Assembly: GCA_964595625.1 (NCBI GenBank)
Contig: CAZQQU010000002.1
Span: forward strand, 253,723 to 317,722
Source of the DNA: CAZQQU01 sp964595625
Lineage (GTDB): Bacteria > Bacteroidota > Bacteroidia > Flavobacteriales > Flavobacteriaceae
Reading direction: 5' to 3'
DNA length: 64,000 nucleotides
Within the stretch, counting starts at the first letter, position 1. Every line of letters begins with the position of its first letter. The notes under the pieces are model-generated. The model saw only the letters and a list, made by a program, of their open reading frames with translations, made no database searches and was not told the origin of the DNA. Positions 46,622 through 54,602 of this stretch are shown in pieces. Both the position numbers and the translations under genes were made by a program.

Positions 46622-47338
46622 ATGGAAAATAAAAAAAATCCAAAAGCCGATGTAGCCAAAAATAGCTCAACTTATTTTTTATTAGGTGTGGCTTGTATGG
46701 TGATATTATCGTATTATTTGATAGAGTTTAAGACCTACGATCGTAAAGATGTTGAGGTGAGCTCTCTGGTATTGGAAGAAGAATTAATTGAAGATATTCC
46801 TATTACCAGTACTCCACCACCGCCACCACCGCCACCACCACCATCTCCGGAGGTGATTACTGTTGTGGAAAATGAAGTCGAAATTGAAGAAACCATAATC
46901 GAATCTACGGAAACCTCTCAAATGGATTTTGTTGAGATTGTTGAAATTCAAGAAATTGAAGAGGTAGAAGAAGTGATTGAGTCCGTACCTTTTGCCGTCA
47001 TTGAAAATGTACCTGTTTTTCCGGGTTGTGAAAGAGAAAAAAATAATGACGGACGTAAAAAATGTATGTCTGATAAAATCAATGAATTTGTACATAGTAA
47101 ATTTAATACCGGTTTAGCAGACGACCTAGGACTTACCGGACGCCAAAGAATATCTGTGACCTTTAAAATAAATAGCAAAGGAGATGTTGTAGATGTAATG
47201 GCTCGTGCTCCACACCCACGTTTAGAATCAGAAGCCAAAAGAGTGATTCAGTTATTACCTAAAATGACACCAGGTAAGCAAAGAGGAAAAGCTGTGGATG
47301 TACCTTACTCTTTACCAATTATTTTCCAAGTCGAATAG
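46622..47338 (+). CDS. TonB-family energy transducer
   Basis: Protein of 238 residues: one membrane helix (TYFLLGVACMVILSYYLIEF, about 17-36), a ten-proline tract (about 64-73), an acidic spacer rich in Glu and Ile, and a TonB C-domain (about 150-238; RISVTFKINSKGDVVDVMARAPHP). The conserved VPVFPGC and KKCMSDKINEFV segments are frequent in flavobacterial TonB homologs. No ExbB or ExbD gene is adjacent. A terminator follows. Confidence 0.87.
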   Translation: MENKKNPKADVAKNSSTYFLLGVACMVILSYYLIEFKTYDRKDVEVSSLVLEEELIEDIPITSTPPPPPPPPPPSPEVITVVENEVEIEETIIESTETSQMDFVEIVEIQEIEEVEEVIESVPFAVIENVPVFPGCEREKNNDGRKKCMSDKINEFVHSKFNTGLADDLGLTGRQRISVTFKINSKGDVVDVMARAPHPRLESEAKRVIQLLPKMTPGKQRGKAVDVPYSLPIIFQVE

Positions 47339-47360
47339 TTTTTTAATATTTAAAAAATAC

Positions 47361-47392
47361 AAAAGCCGCTTTTTTATTAAAGCGGCTTTTTT
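47361..47392 (+). terminator. Terminator between the two TonB-family genes
   Basis: AAAAGCCGCTTT (47361-47372) pairs with AAAGCGGCTTTT (47379-47390), with a T-run after it. Confidence 0.9.
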
Positions 47393-47438
47393 TTGGCACT
47401 TATATTGATATTATCCTAGTAACTAAAAACCAGTAGCC

Positions 47439-48248
47439 ATGAAACAAATACATCAACTATTGGCTTTTTTTAACGGGAGTAAAAAAAGTCGCCAACCCAG
47501 TAAAAAAGAAGTACAACTACAGTATAATTCGACTTCCTTTTTTTTGTTAGGAATTATCCTGGTATCGATAGGCGTTTGGGTACTAGCAGAAACTAATTTT
47601 AAAGTAGATCAACTCGCCTATGTGGATCCTACAAAGCCTCAATTACCGGAGGAGAATTTTAATTTTACAATCAATTTGATAGACACTGAGGTCAAACAAG
47701 AACCCCATAAACAAGAGGAGGTAAAAAAAATAGAAAAAAAAGTAATTCAGCATGTCAAGCCGATTGAAGATGACCAGTCTTTAGAGCCCACGGATACTGA
47801 GATTATTCCGGATGATAACAAGGCTATTCCAACAAATACAACGCCAACCAACCCGGAACCCTATGTGGAACCCAAAATCGATGACCACACCCCTCAGTAC
47901 CTGCATACCGTAGAGCTAGTACCGGTGTTTCCAGGCTGCGGTAACCTGAAGGATAATGCCTCACGCATACAATGTATGTCTGAAGAAATTCATAAAATTA
48001 TTAATCGCCGGTTCAATCATTCGATTATCGATCGGCTGGGAGTAGAAAAAGAGGTTAAAATTTATGTGAATTTTGTGGTGGACCAATCGGGTTATGTAAC
48101 CCAAATACAAGCTAGATCTCCTTATCCACAACTCGATTTAGAAGCCCAGCGCGTATTGGGTTATATTCCTCAATTAGAACCGGCCTTACAAAACGATAAG
48201 CCCGTTAATGTGGTTTATAATTTACCTATCGTAATTCAAGTATATTGA
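47439..48248 (+). CDS. TonB-family energy transducer, second paralog
   Basis: Protein of 269 residues, built like its neighbour: an N-terminal cytoplasmic segment, a membrane helix (STSFFLLGIILVSIGVWVLA), a Lys/Glu and Pro/Asn-rich spacer, and a TonB C-domain (about 170-269; EVKIYVNFVVDQSGYVTQIQ). VPVFPGC and IQCMSEEIHKII match the first paralog. The spacer lacks the long Pro tract and has a Lys-rich stretch (QEEVKKIEKKVIQ). It has its own terminator, so it is probably a separate transcript. Confidence 0.85.
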   Translation: MKQIHQLLAFFNGSKKSRQPSKKEVQLQYNSTSFFLLGIILVSIGVWVLAETNFKVDQLAYVDPTKPQLPEENFNFTINLIDTEVKQEPHKQEEVKKIEKKVIQHVKPIEDDQSLEPTDTEIIPDDNKAIPTNTTPTNPEPYVEPKIDDHTPQYLHTVELVPVFPGCGNLKDNASRIQCMSEEIHKIINRRFNHSIIDRLGVEKEVKIYVNFVVDQSGYVTQIQARSPYPQLDLEAQRVLGYIPQLEPALQNDKPVNVVYNLPIVIQVY

Positions 48249-48265
48249 GATACATTTACCTGAGG

Positions 48266-48289
48266 AACCCGCTTTTAGCGGGTTTTTTT
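48266..48289 (+). terminator. Terminator after the second TonB-family gene
   Basis: AACCCGCT (48266-48273) pairs with AGCGGGTT (48277-48284), with a T-run after it. Confidence 0.88.
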
Positions 48290-48344
48290 ATACCCTTAGT
48301 TCTGTCGGTTTTTACTACCTTTGCTTTTGAAAATAATCAGTTCT

Positions 48345-49331
48345 ATGTTTCCGCATAACAGATACCGCAGATTGCGTACTGGAGAATCCATCCGGTCCCT
48401 AGTTCGTGAAACCCAAATCACTCCCAACGATTTTATAGTGCCACTTTTTGTGGTAGAAGGAAAAGGGGTAAAAGAAGCCATACCTTCTATGCCTGACTAT
48501 TATCGGTATAGTTTGGATGTGTTGAAAAAAGAGGTGAAGGTTTTATGGAATTTAGGACTGAAATCGGTGTTGCTATTCGTTAAAGTAGACGACACACTCA
48601 AAGACAATACCGCTTCAGAGGCATTAAACCCGGATGGTTTAATGCAACGAGCTATTCAAGTGGTCAAAGAAACCTGCCCCCAGATGGTGGTAATGACTGA
48701 CGTAGCATTAGATCCCTATTCTTCGTTGGGCCACGACGGGATAGTACATGGTGGAGAAATTCTTAACGATGCCACCAATGCGGTCCTAGCAGAAATGAGC
48801 CTTTCGCACGCACAAGCAGGAGCTGATTTTGTTGCCCCGAGTGATATGATGGACGGGCGAATTTTTGAAATTCGAGCCCTTTTAGAAGATGAAGGGTTTC
48901 ACCACGTTGGGATTATGAGTTATAGTGCCAAATACGCTTCCGCTTTTTACGGACCTTTTCGTGATGCACTTGATTCGGCTCCCGTTTCAACTAAAGAAGT
49001 ACCGCAAGATAAAAAAACCTACCAAATGGATCCGGCCAATCGGCTCGAAGCACTTAAAGAAACTTGGGCAGACATAGAAGAAGGAGCCGATATAGTTATG
49101 GTTAAGCCCGGCATTTGCTATCTCGATATCGTTAGAGAGGTTAAGAATTCGGTGCAAGTTCCAGTGGCTGTTTATCAGGTGAGTGGAGAATATGCCATGA
49201 TTAAAGCTGCCGCAGAAAGAGGTTGGTTGGATCATGATCAAATTGTTATGGAACAAATTACGGCAATTAAAAGAGCCGGAGCCGATATGATAGCGAGTTA
49301 TTTTGCAGCCGATGTGGTTAAACTCTTGTAA
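48345..49331 (+). CDS. hemB: Delta-aminolevulinic acid dehydratase (porphobilinogen synthase)
   Basis: Enzyme of 328 residues that joins two 5-aminolevulinate molecules for heme synthesis. Catalytic lysines are K196 (SAKYASAFYGPF) and K254 (VMVKPGICYLD). The metal loop reads DVALDPYSSLGHDG, an Asp-rich form lacking the three Cys of zinc enzymes, so it is probably a magnesium-type enzyme as in Pseudomonas. The ATG at 48345 replaces a TTG; a TACCTTTG box at 48316-48323 is a likely -7 element. Confidence 0.96.
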   Translation: MFPHNRYRRLRTGESIRSLVRETQITPNDFIVPLFVVEGKGVKEAIPSMPDYYRYSLDVLKKEVKVLWNLGLKSVLLFVKVDDTLKDNTASEALNPDGLMQRAIQVVKETCPQMVVMTDVALDPYSSLGHDGIVHGGEILNDATNAVLAEMSLSHAQAGADFVAPSDMMDGRIFEIRALLEDEGFHHVGIMSYSAKYASAFYGPFRDALDSAPVSTKEVPQDKKTYQMDPANRLEALKETWADIEEGADIVMVKPGICYLDIVREVKNSVQVPVAVYQVSGEYAMIKAAAERGWLDHDQIVMEQITAIKRAGADMIASYFAADVVKLL

Positions 49332-49374
49332 GTTTTTTCTTTAAAAATCAAAAAAAATACCAAAATATAATCCG

Positions 49375-49486
49375 TATCTTTGCCGCTGATTGAGGATAAA
49401 TTTGACTGATTGCAACCTCATCTCAAAATGTTTTTTGAGTAAAAATGCTAAAACAGTACCTTATTTACTGCTACTAGGTCAAATTT
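49375..49486 (+). promoter_or_regulatory. Structured metK leader, SAM-II-like riboswitch candidate
   Basis: A TATCTTTG -7 box (49375-49382) puts the transcription start near 49389, at the first base of a structured RNA. TGAGG (49391-49395) pairs with CCTCA (49416-49420); the enclosed loop ends GATTGCAA, and GCTAAAA (49447-49453) follows, the same order of elements as in SAM-II. A CTCAAAA/TTTTGAG hairpin sits between. AAATTTGAC (49398-49406) is fully complementary to GTCAAATTT (49478-49486), giving a competing pairing before a T-rich stretch. The start of metK is 46 bp beyond. Confidence 0.5.
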
Positions 49487-49532
49487 TCTTCTCTATTTTT
49501 TTATTAAAGTTAAAACAAATAACCTATTTGTA

Positions 49533-50783
49533 ATGGCCTATTTATTTACCTCTGAAAGTGTCTCTGAAGGACATCCCGATAAAGTAGCAGACCAAATTAG
49601 TGACGCATTGTTAGACCATTTCTTGGCTTTTGATCCCCAATCCAAAGTGGCTTGTGAAACCCTAGTTACTACTGGACAAGTTATCTTGGCCGGAGAGGTG
49701 CGAAGCGAAACCTATCTCGATCTTCAACAAATTGCCAGAAACACCATTAATAAAATTGGCTATACCAAAGATGAATACCAATTTAGCGGGAATTCATGTG
49801 GGGTAATTTCCTTAATACACGAACAATCACAAGATATCAACCGAGGTGTTGAAAGAGAAGATAACGAACAAGGAGCGGGTGATCAGGGGATGATGTTTGG
49901 TTATGCGACCAGCGAAACTGAAAATTTTATGCCTTTGGCGTTAGATATTTCCCACCGTATAGTGCGTGAATTAGCAGCCATTCGACGGGAAAACAAAGAA
50001 ATGACTTATCTGCGTCCGGATTCCAAGAGTCAGGTAACTATCGAATACAGCGATGATAATATCCCCCAACGTATTGTTACTATTGTAGTTTCTACACAGC
50101 ATGATGAGTTTGATAGCGATACCCAAATGCTGGAAAAAATTAAAGAGGACATCATTGGTATTTTAATACCTCGTGTCAAAGCGCAATTGCCGAGCTATGT
50201 ACAAACTATGTTTGATGACAACATTCAATATTTTATTAACCCTACTGGGAAATTTGTAATCGGTGGTCCTCACGGCGATACCGGACTCACCGGAAGAAAA
50301 ATTATTGTGGACACCTACGGAGGTAAAGGAGCCCATGGAGGAGGTGCTTTTTCAGGGAAAGACCCAAGCAAAGTGGATAGAAGTGCCGCTTATGCCGCCC
50401 GCCACATTGCCAAAAACTTAGTGGCTGCGGGTATTGCTGATGAAGTGTTGGTACAACTAAGTTACGCTATCGGAGTCGTAGAACCAGTATCGATTTCGGT
50501 TAATACCTTTGGGAGCTCACCGTTGAACCTCACCGATGGTGAAATTGCAGCGGTAATTACACAATTGTTTGACCTTAGGCCAGCGGCTATTGAGAAAAAT
50601 TTAAAATTGAGAAATCCTATTTATAGTGAAACTGCCTCATACGGCCACTTTGGTAAAGAACCTCAAACTATCCGTAAGATTTTTGAAAGCCCGTATTCGG
50701 GGCGTCAAGAATTGGATGTAGAGCTCTTTACTTGGGAAAAATTAGATCGGGTAGCCGATATTCGTAAAGCATTTGGATTTTAA
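49533..50783 (+). CDS. metK: S-adenosylmethionine synthetase
   Basis: Enzyme of 416 residues that makes SAM from methionine and ATP. Signatures are [19 protein letters not shown] at the N-terminus, [12 protein letters not shown], and the phosphate-binding [19 protein letters not shown]. The length is slightly above the usual 380-400 because of an insertion around residues 155-185 ([13 protein letters not shown] region). Expression is likely controlled by the leader upstream. Confidence 0.97.
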   Translation: MAYLFTSESVSEGHPDKVADQISDALLDHFLAFDPQSKVACETLVTTGQVILAGEVRSETYLDLQQIARNTINKIGYTKDEYQFSGNSCGVISLIHEQSQDINRGVEREDNEQGAGDQGMMFGYATSETENFMPLALDISHRIVRELAAIRRENKEMTYLRPDSKSQVTIEYSDDNIPQRIVTIVVSTQHDEFDSDTQMLEKIKEDIIGILIPRVKAQLPSYVQTMFDDNIQYFINPTGKFVIGGPHGDTGLTGRKIIVDTYGGKGAHGGGAFSGKDPSKVDRSAAYAARHIAKNLVAAGIADEVLVQLSYAIGVVEPVSISVNTFGSSPLNLTDGEIAAVITQLFDLRPAAIEKNLKLRNPIYSETASYGHFGKEPQTIRKIFESPYSGRQELDVELFTWEKLDRVADIRKAFGF

Positions 50784-50793
50784 TCCTCGTTGG

Positions 50794-51519
50794 CTACAAT
50801 TTTTTGATTAGTTTTTGTGCCCGAGCATATTCTTCTGAAGTCGGAGAAATTTGCTCTAATAAAGCTTTACACCGCTGGAGATCCTCTTGTTTTAATTGAC
50901 TCAAAGCAGCGTGCCAAAGTGCTTGGTTCTGATAGGGAGAGGCTTTTGAAACCAAATTTTTAAAATGAAAATCTGCTCGCTCAAAATCGTTTATTTCTGT
51001 CAAAGATATAGCTAAGTAGAGTTCGTATTCGGCACTGCCCGTTTCAGTATATAAACGCTCTAATAAAGTCACAGCTTTCTTGTAATTTCTTTGATTAAAT
51101 GCATCTGAAGCCTCTATGGGTAATTGAGGCTGTTCTCCTCGGACGGTTAGATTAATAGGCGCGTAGTCGTTGTAATCACTAAAAACGGGTGGTTGTGTAT
51201 TGACAAAGAAAAATAGTCCAATCAATACGGCCACAGAAGCTGCTATACCCCATTTCCATAGTTGAATTCTAGAAGATTTTGATTCCGGTGCTGATTGGAA
51301 GTACCGATCTCCTATTTGACGGATATTTTTTTCTACGGCTTGCCGTTCGGATTCCTTTTCAAATCGAGCTTTAAGATAGCTATACCCCTCCCGGTATAAT
51401 TCAAATTCTTGCCGAAATTCAGCATCGGTGTTAAGACGATGTTCGAAATCTACTCTTTCGTTTTCAGAAAGTTCTTCCGACAGATAAGCATCCATTAATT
51501 GAATATCTTGCTCCTTCAT
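50794..51519 (-). CDS. Membrane-anchored TPR protein, probable anti-sigma factor
   Basis: Protein of 241 residues. The cytoplasmic N-domain (1-85) starts with MDAYLSEELSENERVDFEHRL, similar to anti-sigma N-domains of Bacteroidota but without a zinc His/Cys set. One membrane helix (88-107) is followed by periplasmic TPR repeats (DAFNQRNYKKAVTLLERLY; LAISLTEINDFERADFHFKN). The ATG overlaps the sigma-factor stop by 1 nt (TAATG), so the two are coupled. I infer that it holds the sigma factor at the membrane until a signal is sensed. Confidence 0.78.
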   Translation of the reverse strand: MKEQDIQLMDAYLSEELSENERVDFEHRLNTDAEFRQEFELYREGYSYLKARFEKESERQAVEKNIRQIGDRYFQSAPESKSSRIQLWKWGIAASVAVLIGLFFFVNTQPPVFSDYNDYAPINLTVRGEQPQLPIEASDAFNQRNYKKAVTLLERLYTETGSAEYELYLAISLTEINDFERADFHFKNLVSKASPYQNQALWHAALSQLKQEDLQRCKALLEQISPTSEEYARAQKLIKKL

Positions 51520-52100
51520 TACCAATGGTTTTTGAGGTGTTTAAACTCTGGAGAGTTTTTTGTAATTTGAATTAATTTGGAGATACACAACGATTTTCGT
51601 TTTCGGACATATCCATAAGTCATACCTAATTTTGCTGCCACTTCTTCTAAAGAATCCAACTGAAAAGCAGCCAGTAAAAGCTCTTTGCAACCCGCTCCGA
51701 TAGCTTCAAAGGCCTTTTCAAACAAACTTAACTTTTGTGCATATAGTTCCGACTCTTCTACCAATTGTTCGGTATCATCGCTGATAGATACTTTTTCGTC
51801 TTCTATTGTTACCCAATGGGATGATTTTTTTTTCAACTCATTAAGCCATTTTCTCTTGCATAACAAGAAAAAATAGGCGTCAAAGGGACAACTAAGTTGT
51901 AATCCTTTTTCTGTGGCTTGACGATACAGGGTTATTAAAACTTCTTGAATAACATCTTGAGCTCGTTCAACATCGCCATTATTCTGACAAATGTAGTGGA
52001 TTACCTTGGGAGCAAACTTGTCGTATATAGTTTGAATAATAAAAGAATTGTTGGATACCAATCCATCAATATATTTTTGGTCTGTATGAACTTCAGGCAT
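51519..52100 (-). CDS. Sigma-70 family (ECF-like) RNA polymerase sigma factor
   Basis: Protein of 193 residues. Region 2 covers FAPKVIHYICQNNGDVERAQDVIQEV and PFDAYFFLLCKRKWLNELKKK; region 4 has LEEVAAKLGMTYGYVRKRKSLCISKLI as the HTH. A spacer without region 3 connects them, as in ECF factors. It is divergent from a lipoprotein gene and coupled to a probable anti-sigma protein. The two matching promoter motifs upstream of the lipoprotein genes are the best candidate targets. Confidence 0.86.
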   Translation of the reverse strand: MPEVHTDQKYIDGLVSNNSFIIQTIYDKFAPKVIHYICQNNGDVERAQDVIQEVLITLYRQATEKGLQLSCPFDAYFFLLCKRKWLNELKKKSSHWVTIEDEKVSISDDTEQLVEESELYAQKLSLFEKAFEAIGAGCKELLLAAFQLDSLEEVAAKLGMTYGYVRKRKSLCISKLIQITKNSPEFKHLKNHW

Positions 52101-52165
52101 ACGAAGGCGTTGGAAAGTTGGTATAAAGGTATAAATTTTAGGTATAATAATATTTTTTTAAAAAA

Positions 52166-52196
52166 AAGGGTAACAAAAACGAGAGACAGTTTATCT
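52166..52196 (+). promoter_or_regulatory. Candidate ECF promoter 1
   Basis: AAGGGTAACAAA (52166-52177), nine bases, then CAGTTTATCT (52187-52196). The layout matches, base for base in both boxes except three positions, the element at 53454-53484. AAC in the upstream box is typical of ECF -35 elements. It points to the first lipoprotein gene, 211 bp downstream. Confidence 0.5.
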
Positions 52197-52275
52197 AGCA
52201 ATAGATGTTAATGTTCTTTAAATTTTTGGTTAGCCGTGCTTAAATAAGCGGTAATGATTGTGTTAGTTAGTTGTT

Positions 52276-52322
52276 GAAAACCCTGTGCTGATTTCCTTCT
52301 TTCTCAGTACGGGGTTTTCTTT
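52276..52322 (+). terminator. Terminator-like hairpin in the leader of the first lipoprotein gene
   Basis: GAAAACCC (52276-52283) pairs with GGGTTTTC (52312-52319), and CTGA (52288-52291) with TCAG (52304-52307); a T-rich run (TTTTCTTTTC) follows. It lies between the candidate ECF promoter and the lipoprotein gene, where no coding gene ends, so it may be an attenuator or the end of a short RNA of about 120 nt. Confidence 0.55.
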
Positions 52323-52406
52323 TCAGGGTTTAAAAATTTTTAATGGATACAAACAATTTAATTTATACATTTAATGTATGGATAGAAAAACCGAAGAATT
52401 TTAATT

Positions 52407-53372
52407 ATGAAATGTAATTTCATTGTTTGTTGTCTAGTATTTCTACTACTGGGTTGTCAACAAGAAACTTGTTGTGATAATCCCGAAGAAACAGAACAGA
52501 TTAATTTTCCGGGACCGGAAGAATTTGAAAATCTACGTTCCCTAGCCTGTGATATGCTCGTACAGGAGCATATTTTTATGGCCGAGGAAGGTACCCAGTT
52601 TACTTCTGAAGAAGGTGTTGTAATCCAGGTTTTTCAAAATTGCTTCACCTTTGAGGATGGATCTCCGGTCGTAGGAGAAGTGACTTTACGATTTATCGAA
52701 ATATACCAACGTGCCGATATGCTATTGTGTAATAAAACTACCCTCGGATTAAACAATTTTGGAAGCAAGCAACAACTTATAACAGCCGGTATTTTCTTGG
52801 TAGAGTTTTATCAAAACAACCAAAAATTGCAAAACCATTGTGAGGTGCTATTAGCTGTACCTGTTGAAAATTCAGGGGGAGCTCAACAAGAAATGATGGT
52901 TTGGAGTGGTGAAACTACGCCTAATCATTCCTTGCTTTGGCAAACCGAATCGTCAGCTTTTGTTTTCGTCGAGGCAGAACGTTACCAAACTTTTGTTGTC
53001 GGTCTAAATGGTTGGATTTCTATTGCCAAACTTCCGCCCCCAACCAACTCCAAAACTACTGTGCAAGTATTGGTTTCTCGAGATTATCATTTTGAGAATG
53101 CAGCTGTATATTTAGCGTATAGCGGACAAAAATATGGACTTTCGCACTTGGATGTGTATGATATAAATACCCATACTTTTGATGAGTTTTATAATGAAAT
53201 TCCCGTTGGAGAAAACATCCATTTAATTTTTGTGACAGCTGATGATGATCAGTGGAGATACCAAATCACTTCCTTTGAAATTACTGAAAGCCAAATCATA
53301 CCTATGTTGTACGGCACTACCCAAAAAATTTCTCAAGCGGAACTTAAAGCCATTCTCAACCAACTCGATTAA
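52407..53372 (+). CDS. Lipoprotein A, paralog of the following lipoprotein
   Basis: Lipoprotein of 321 residues: signal FIVCCLVFLLLGC with lipobox Cys17. It is related along most of its length to the next gene's product. Shared features are FTSEEGVVIQVFQNCF / FFESERGAFLQIFPNCL, GEVTLRFIEIYQRADML / GEVTLRFAEIYDRGWML, and ENAAVYLAY / QNSAIYIAL. Predicted all-beta. I recognise no family. It is downstream of candidate ECF promoter 1 and followed by a strong terminator. Confidence 0.8.
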   Translation: MKCNFIVCCLVFLLLGCQQETCCDNPEETEQINFPGPEEFENLRSLACDMLVQEHIFMAEEGTQFTSEEGVVIQVFQNCFTFEDGSPVVGEVTLRFIEIYQRADMLLCNKTTLGLNNFGSKQQLITAGIFLVEFYQNNQKLQNHCEVLLAVPVENSGGAQQEMMVWSGETTPNHSLLWQTESSAFVFVEAERYQTFVVGLNGWISIAKLPPPTNSKTTVQVLVSRDYHFENAAVYLAYSGQKYGLSHLDVYDINTHTFDEFYNEIPVGENIHLIFVTADDDQWRYQITSFEITESQIIPMLYGTTQKISQAELKAILNQLD

Positions 53373-53396
53373 GAGTTTTGGGAAGTAAAATAAATA

Positions 53397-53428
53397 AAAC
53401 AAGGCGCTGTATTACAGCGCCTTGTTTT
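53397..53428 (+). terminator. Terminator after lipoprotein A
   Basis: AAACAAGGCGCTGT (53397-53410) pairs with ACAGCGCCTTGTTT (53414-53427), a 14-bp stem with a three-base loop. Confidence 0.9.
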
Positions 53429-53453
53429 ATTTGTGTCCGATTTTTTTTCCCGT

Positions 53454-53484
53454 AAGGGTAACAAATTACAGCTTCGGTGTATAT
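53454..53484 (+). promoter_or_regulatory. Candidate ECF promoter 2
   Basis: AAGGGTAACAAA (53454-53465), nine bases, then CGGTGTATAT (53475-53484). Same upstream box, spacing and consensus CRGTKTATMT as the first copy. The lipoprotein B start is 69 bp downstream. Confidence 0.5.
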
Positions 53485-53552
53485 AAAGTTGAAATCAAAT
53501 AAAATGAGTATCAACACCTCCGAAATTATATTCGGATCAAAAATTTAAAATC

Positions 53553-54515
53553 ATGAAAAAAGTATCATTAATGCTAGGTTTAGTTGTTTTAGGAAGTTTC
53601 TTTTATACCAGTTGTTCCAAAGAGGACGACGGACCACTTCCGAACGAGGAAGAAATTCCGTATGTGTACAACCCGCCGACTCAACAGGAGTTTCGTGCAA
53701 AGCAAGAAGAGGTTTTTGAATCCATTATTCAAACCACCACTTTTAACGCTGAAGAGGGATTGTTTTTTGAATCAGAGCGAGGAGCATTTCTTCAAATTTT
53801 TCCAAATTGTCTTAGTTTAAACGATAGCCCGGTGACCGGAGAAGTGACACTTCGTTTTGCCGAAATCTATGACCGAGGTTGGATGCTAGCCACCAATAAA
53901 ACCGTCACCGGTAAAAAACCGGATAATACGTACGAACAATTAAATTCGGGAGGGGAGTTTTTAATTGAAGTGTATCAGGACGGTGAGTTGCTATCTGTAG
54001 AATTATGTGGGGGTATGTTATTAAATGTACCGGTAGATAATACAGAAAGTGATATGGATCAAATGCAACCCTTTTTGGGGGAAATTGATGAGGCGGGCAA
54101 CCTGGTTTGGGTACAGCAACAATCCGAGTTTTGGGTGGGTGAAATTCAAAACGCACCGGGCTTATTTTACAATGCTTTTATAAACGATTTTGGTTGGTTT
54201 AACTGTGATTATTTTATGAACTTTCCGGATCCTAAAACTTCACTTCAAATCGCAGTGCCTCAGGGCTATGATCACCAAAATTCTGCGATCTATATAGCTT
54301 TACCTAATGAACCCAACAGTTTGGGCCTGTTGTATGGTGAATTGCCCATCGGTCTCGATGCGCATATTATATTTCTCTCTACAGAAGGTGAGGATTATAG
54401 ATATGCCGTTCAATCCATCACCATTGAAGCCGATCAATCACTGATTTTTACCATCGAAGAAACCTCGGTAGTTAGCCATACCGAGTTGATTGCAGCCATA
54501 GACGCACTGCCTTAA
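53553..54515 (+). CDS. Lipoprotein B, paralog of lipoprotein A
   Basis: Lipoprotein of 320 residues: signal LVVLGSFFYTSC with lipobox Cys21, then an acidic linker (SKEDDGPLPNEEE). The mature part aligns with lipoprotein A at the FPNC, GEVTLRF and DHQNSAIYIAL segments. Likely a surface or periplasmic beta protein. Function unknown. It precedes the PKD-domain gene by 87 bp with a terminator hairpin between, so read-through may set the ratio of the two. Confidence 0.8.
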   Translation: MKKVSLMLGLVVLGSFFYTSCSKEDDGPLPNEEEIPYVYNPPTQQEFRAKQEEVFESIIQTTTFNAEEGLFFESERGAFLQIFPNCLSLNDSPVTGEVTLRFAEIYDRGWMLATNKTVTGKKPDNTYEQLNSGGEFLIEVYQDGELLSVELCGGMLLNVPVDNTESDMDQMQPFLGEIDEAGNLVWVQQQSEFWVGEIQNAPGLFYNAFINDFGWFNCDYFMNFPDPKTSLQIAVPQGYDHQNSAIYIALPNEPNSLGLLYGELPIGLDAHIIFLSTEGEDYRYAVQSITIEADQSLIFTIEETSVVSHTELIAAIDALP

Positions 54516-54530
54516 AAGTGCTTTTTTTCG

Positions 54531-54566
54531 AAAAGTGGACTTACCCCATTCAGTGAGTCCACTTTT
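54531..54566 (+). terminator. Terminator between lipoprotein B and the PKD protein gene
   Basis: AAAAGTGGACT (54531-54541) pairs with AGTCCACTTTT (54556-54566), followed by a T-run. Confidence 0.85.
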
Positions 54567-54602
54567 TTGTATTTTTAATCCAGTTAATTCCAGCTATATC
54601 CT

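Noticed and set aside
46810..46842. CCACCG-rich tandem run
   Set aside because: It encodes the proline tract of the TonB-family protein and is not an independent repeat.
49398..49486. Reading the outer AAATTTGAC/GTCAAATTT pairing as the P1 of a classical SAM-I riboswitch
   Set aside because: GCAACC and TGCTAAA are present, but the GGGACTGGCCC-type P3 core of SAM-I is missing, so SAM-II-like is the better, though unproven, call.
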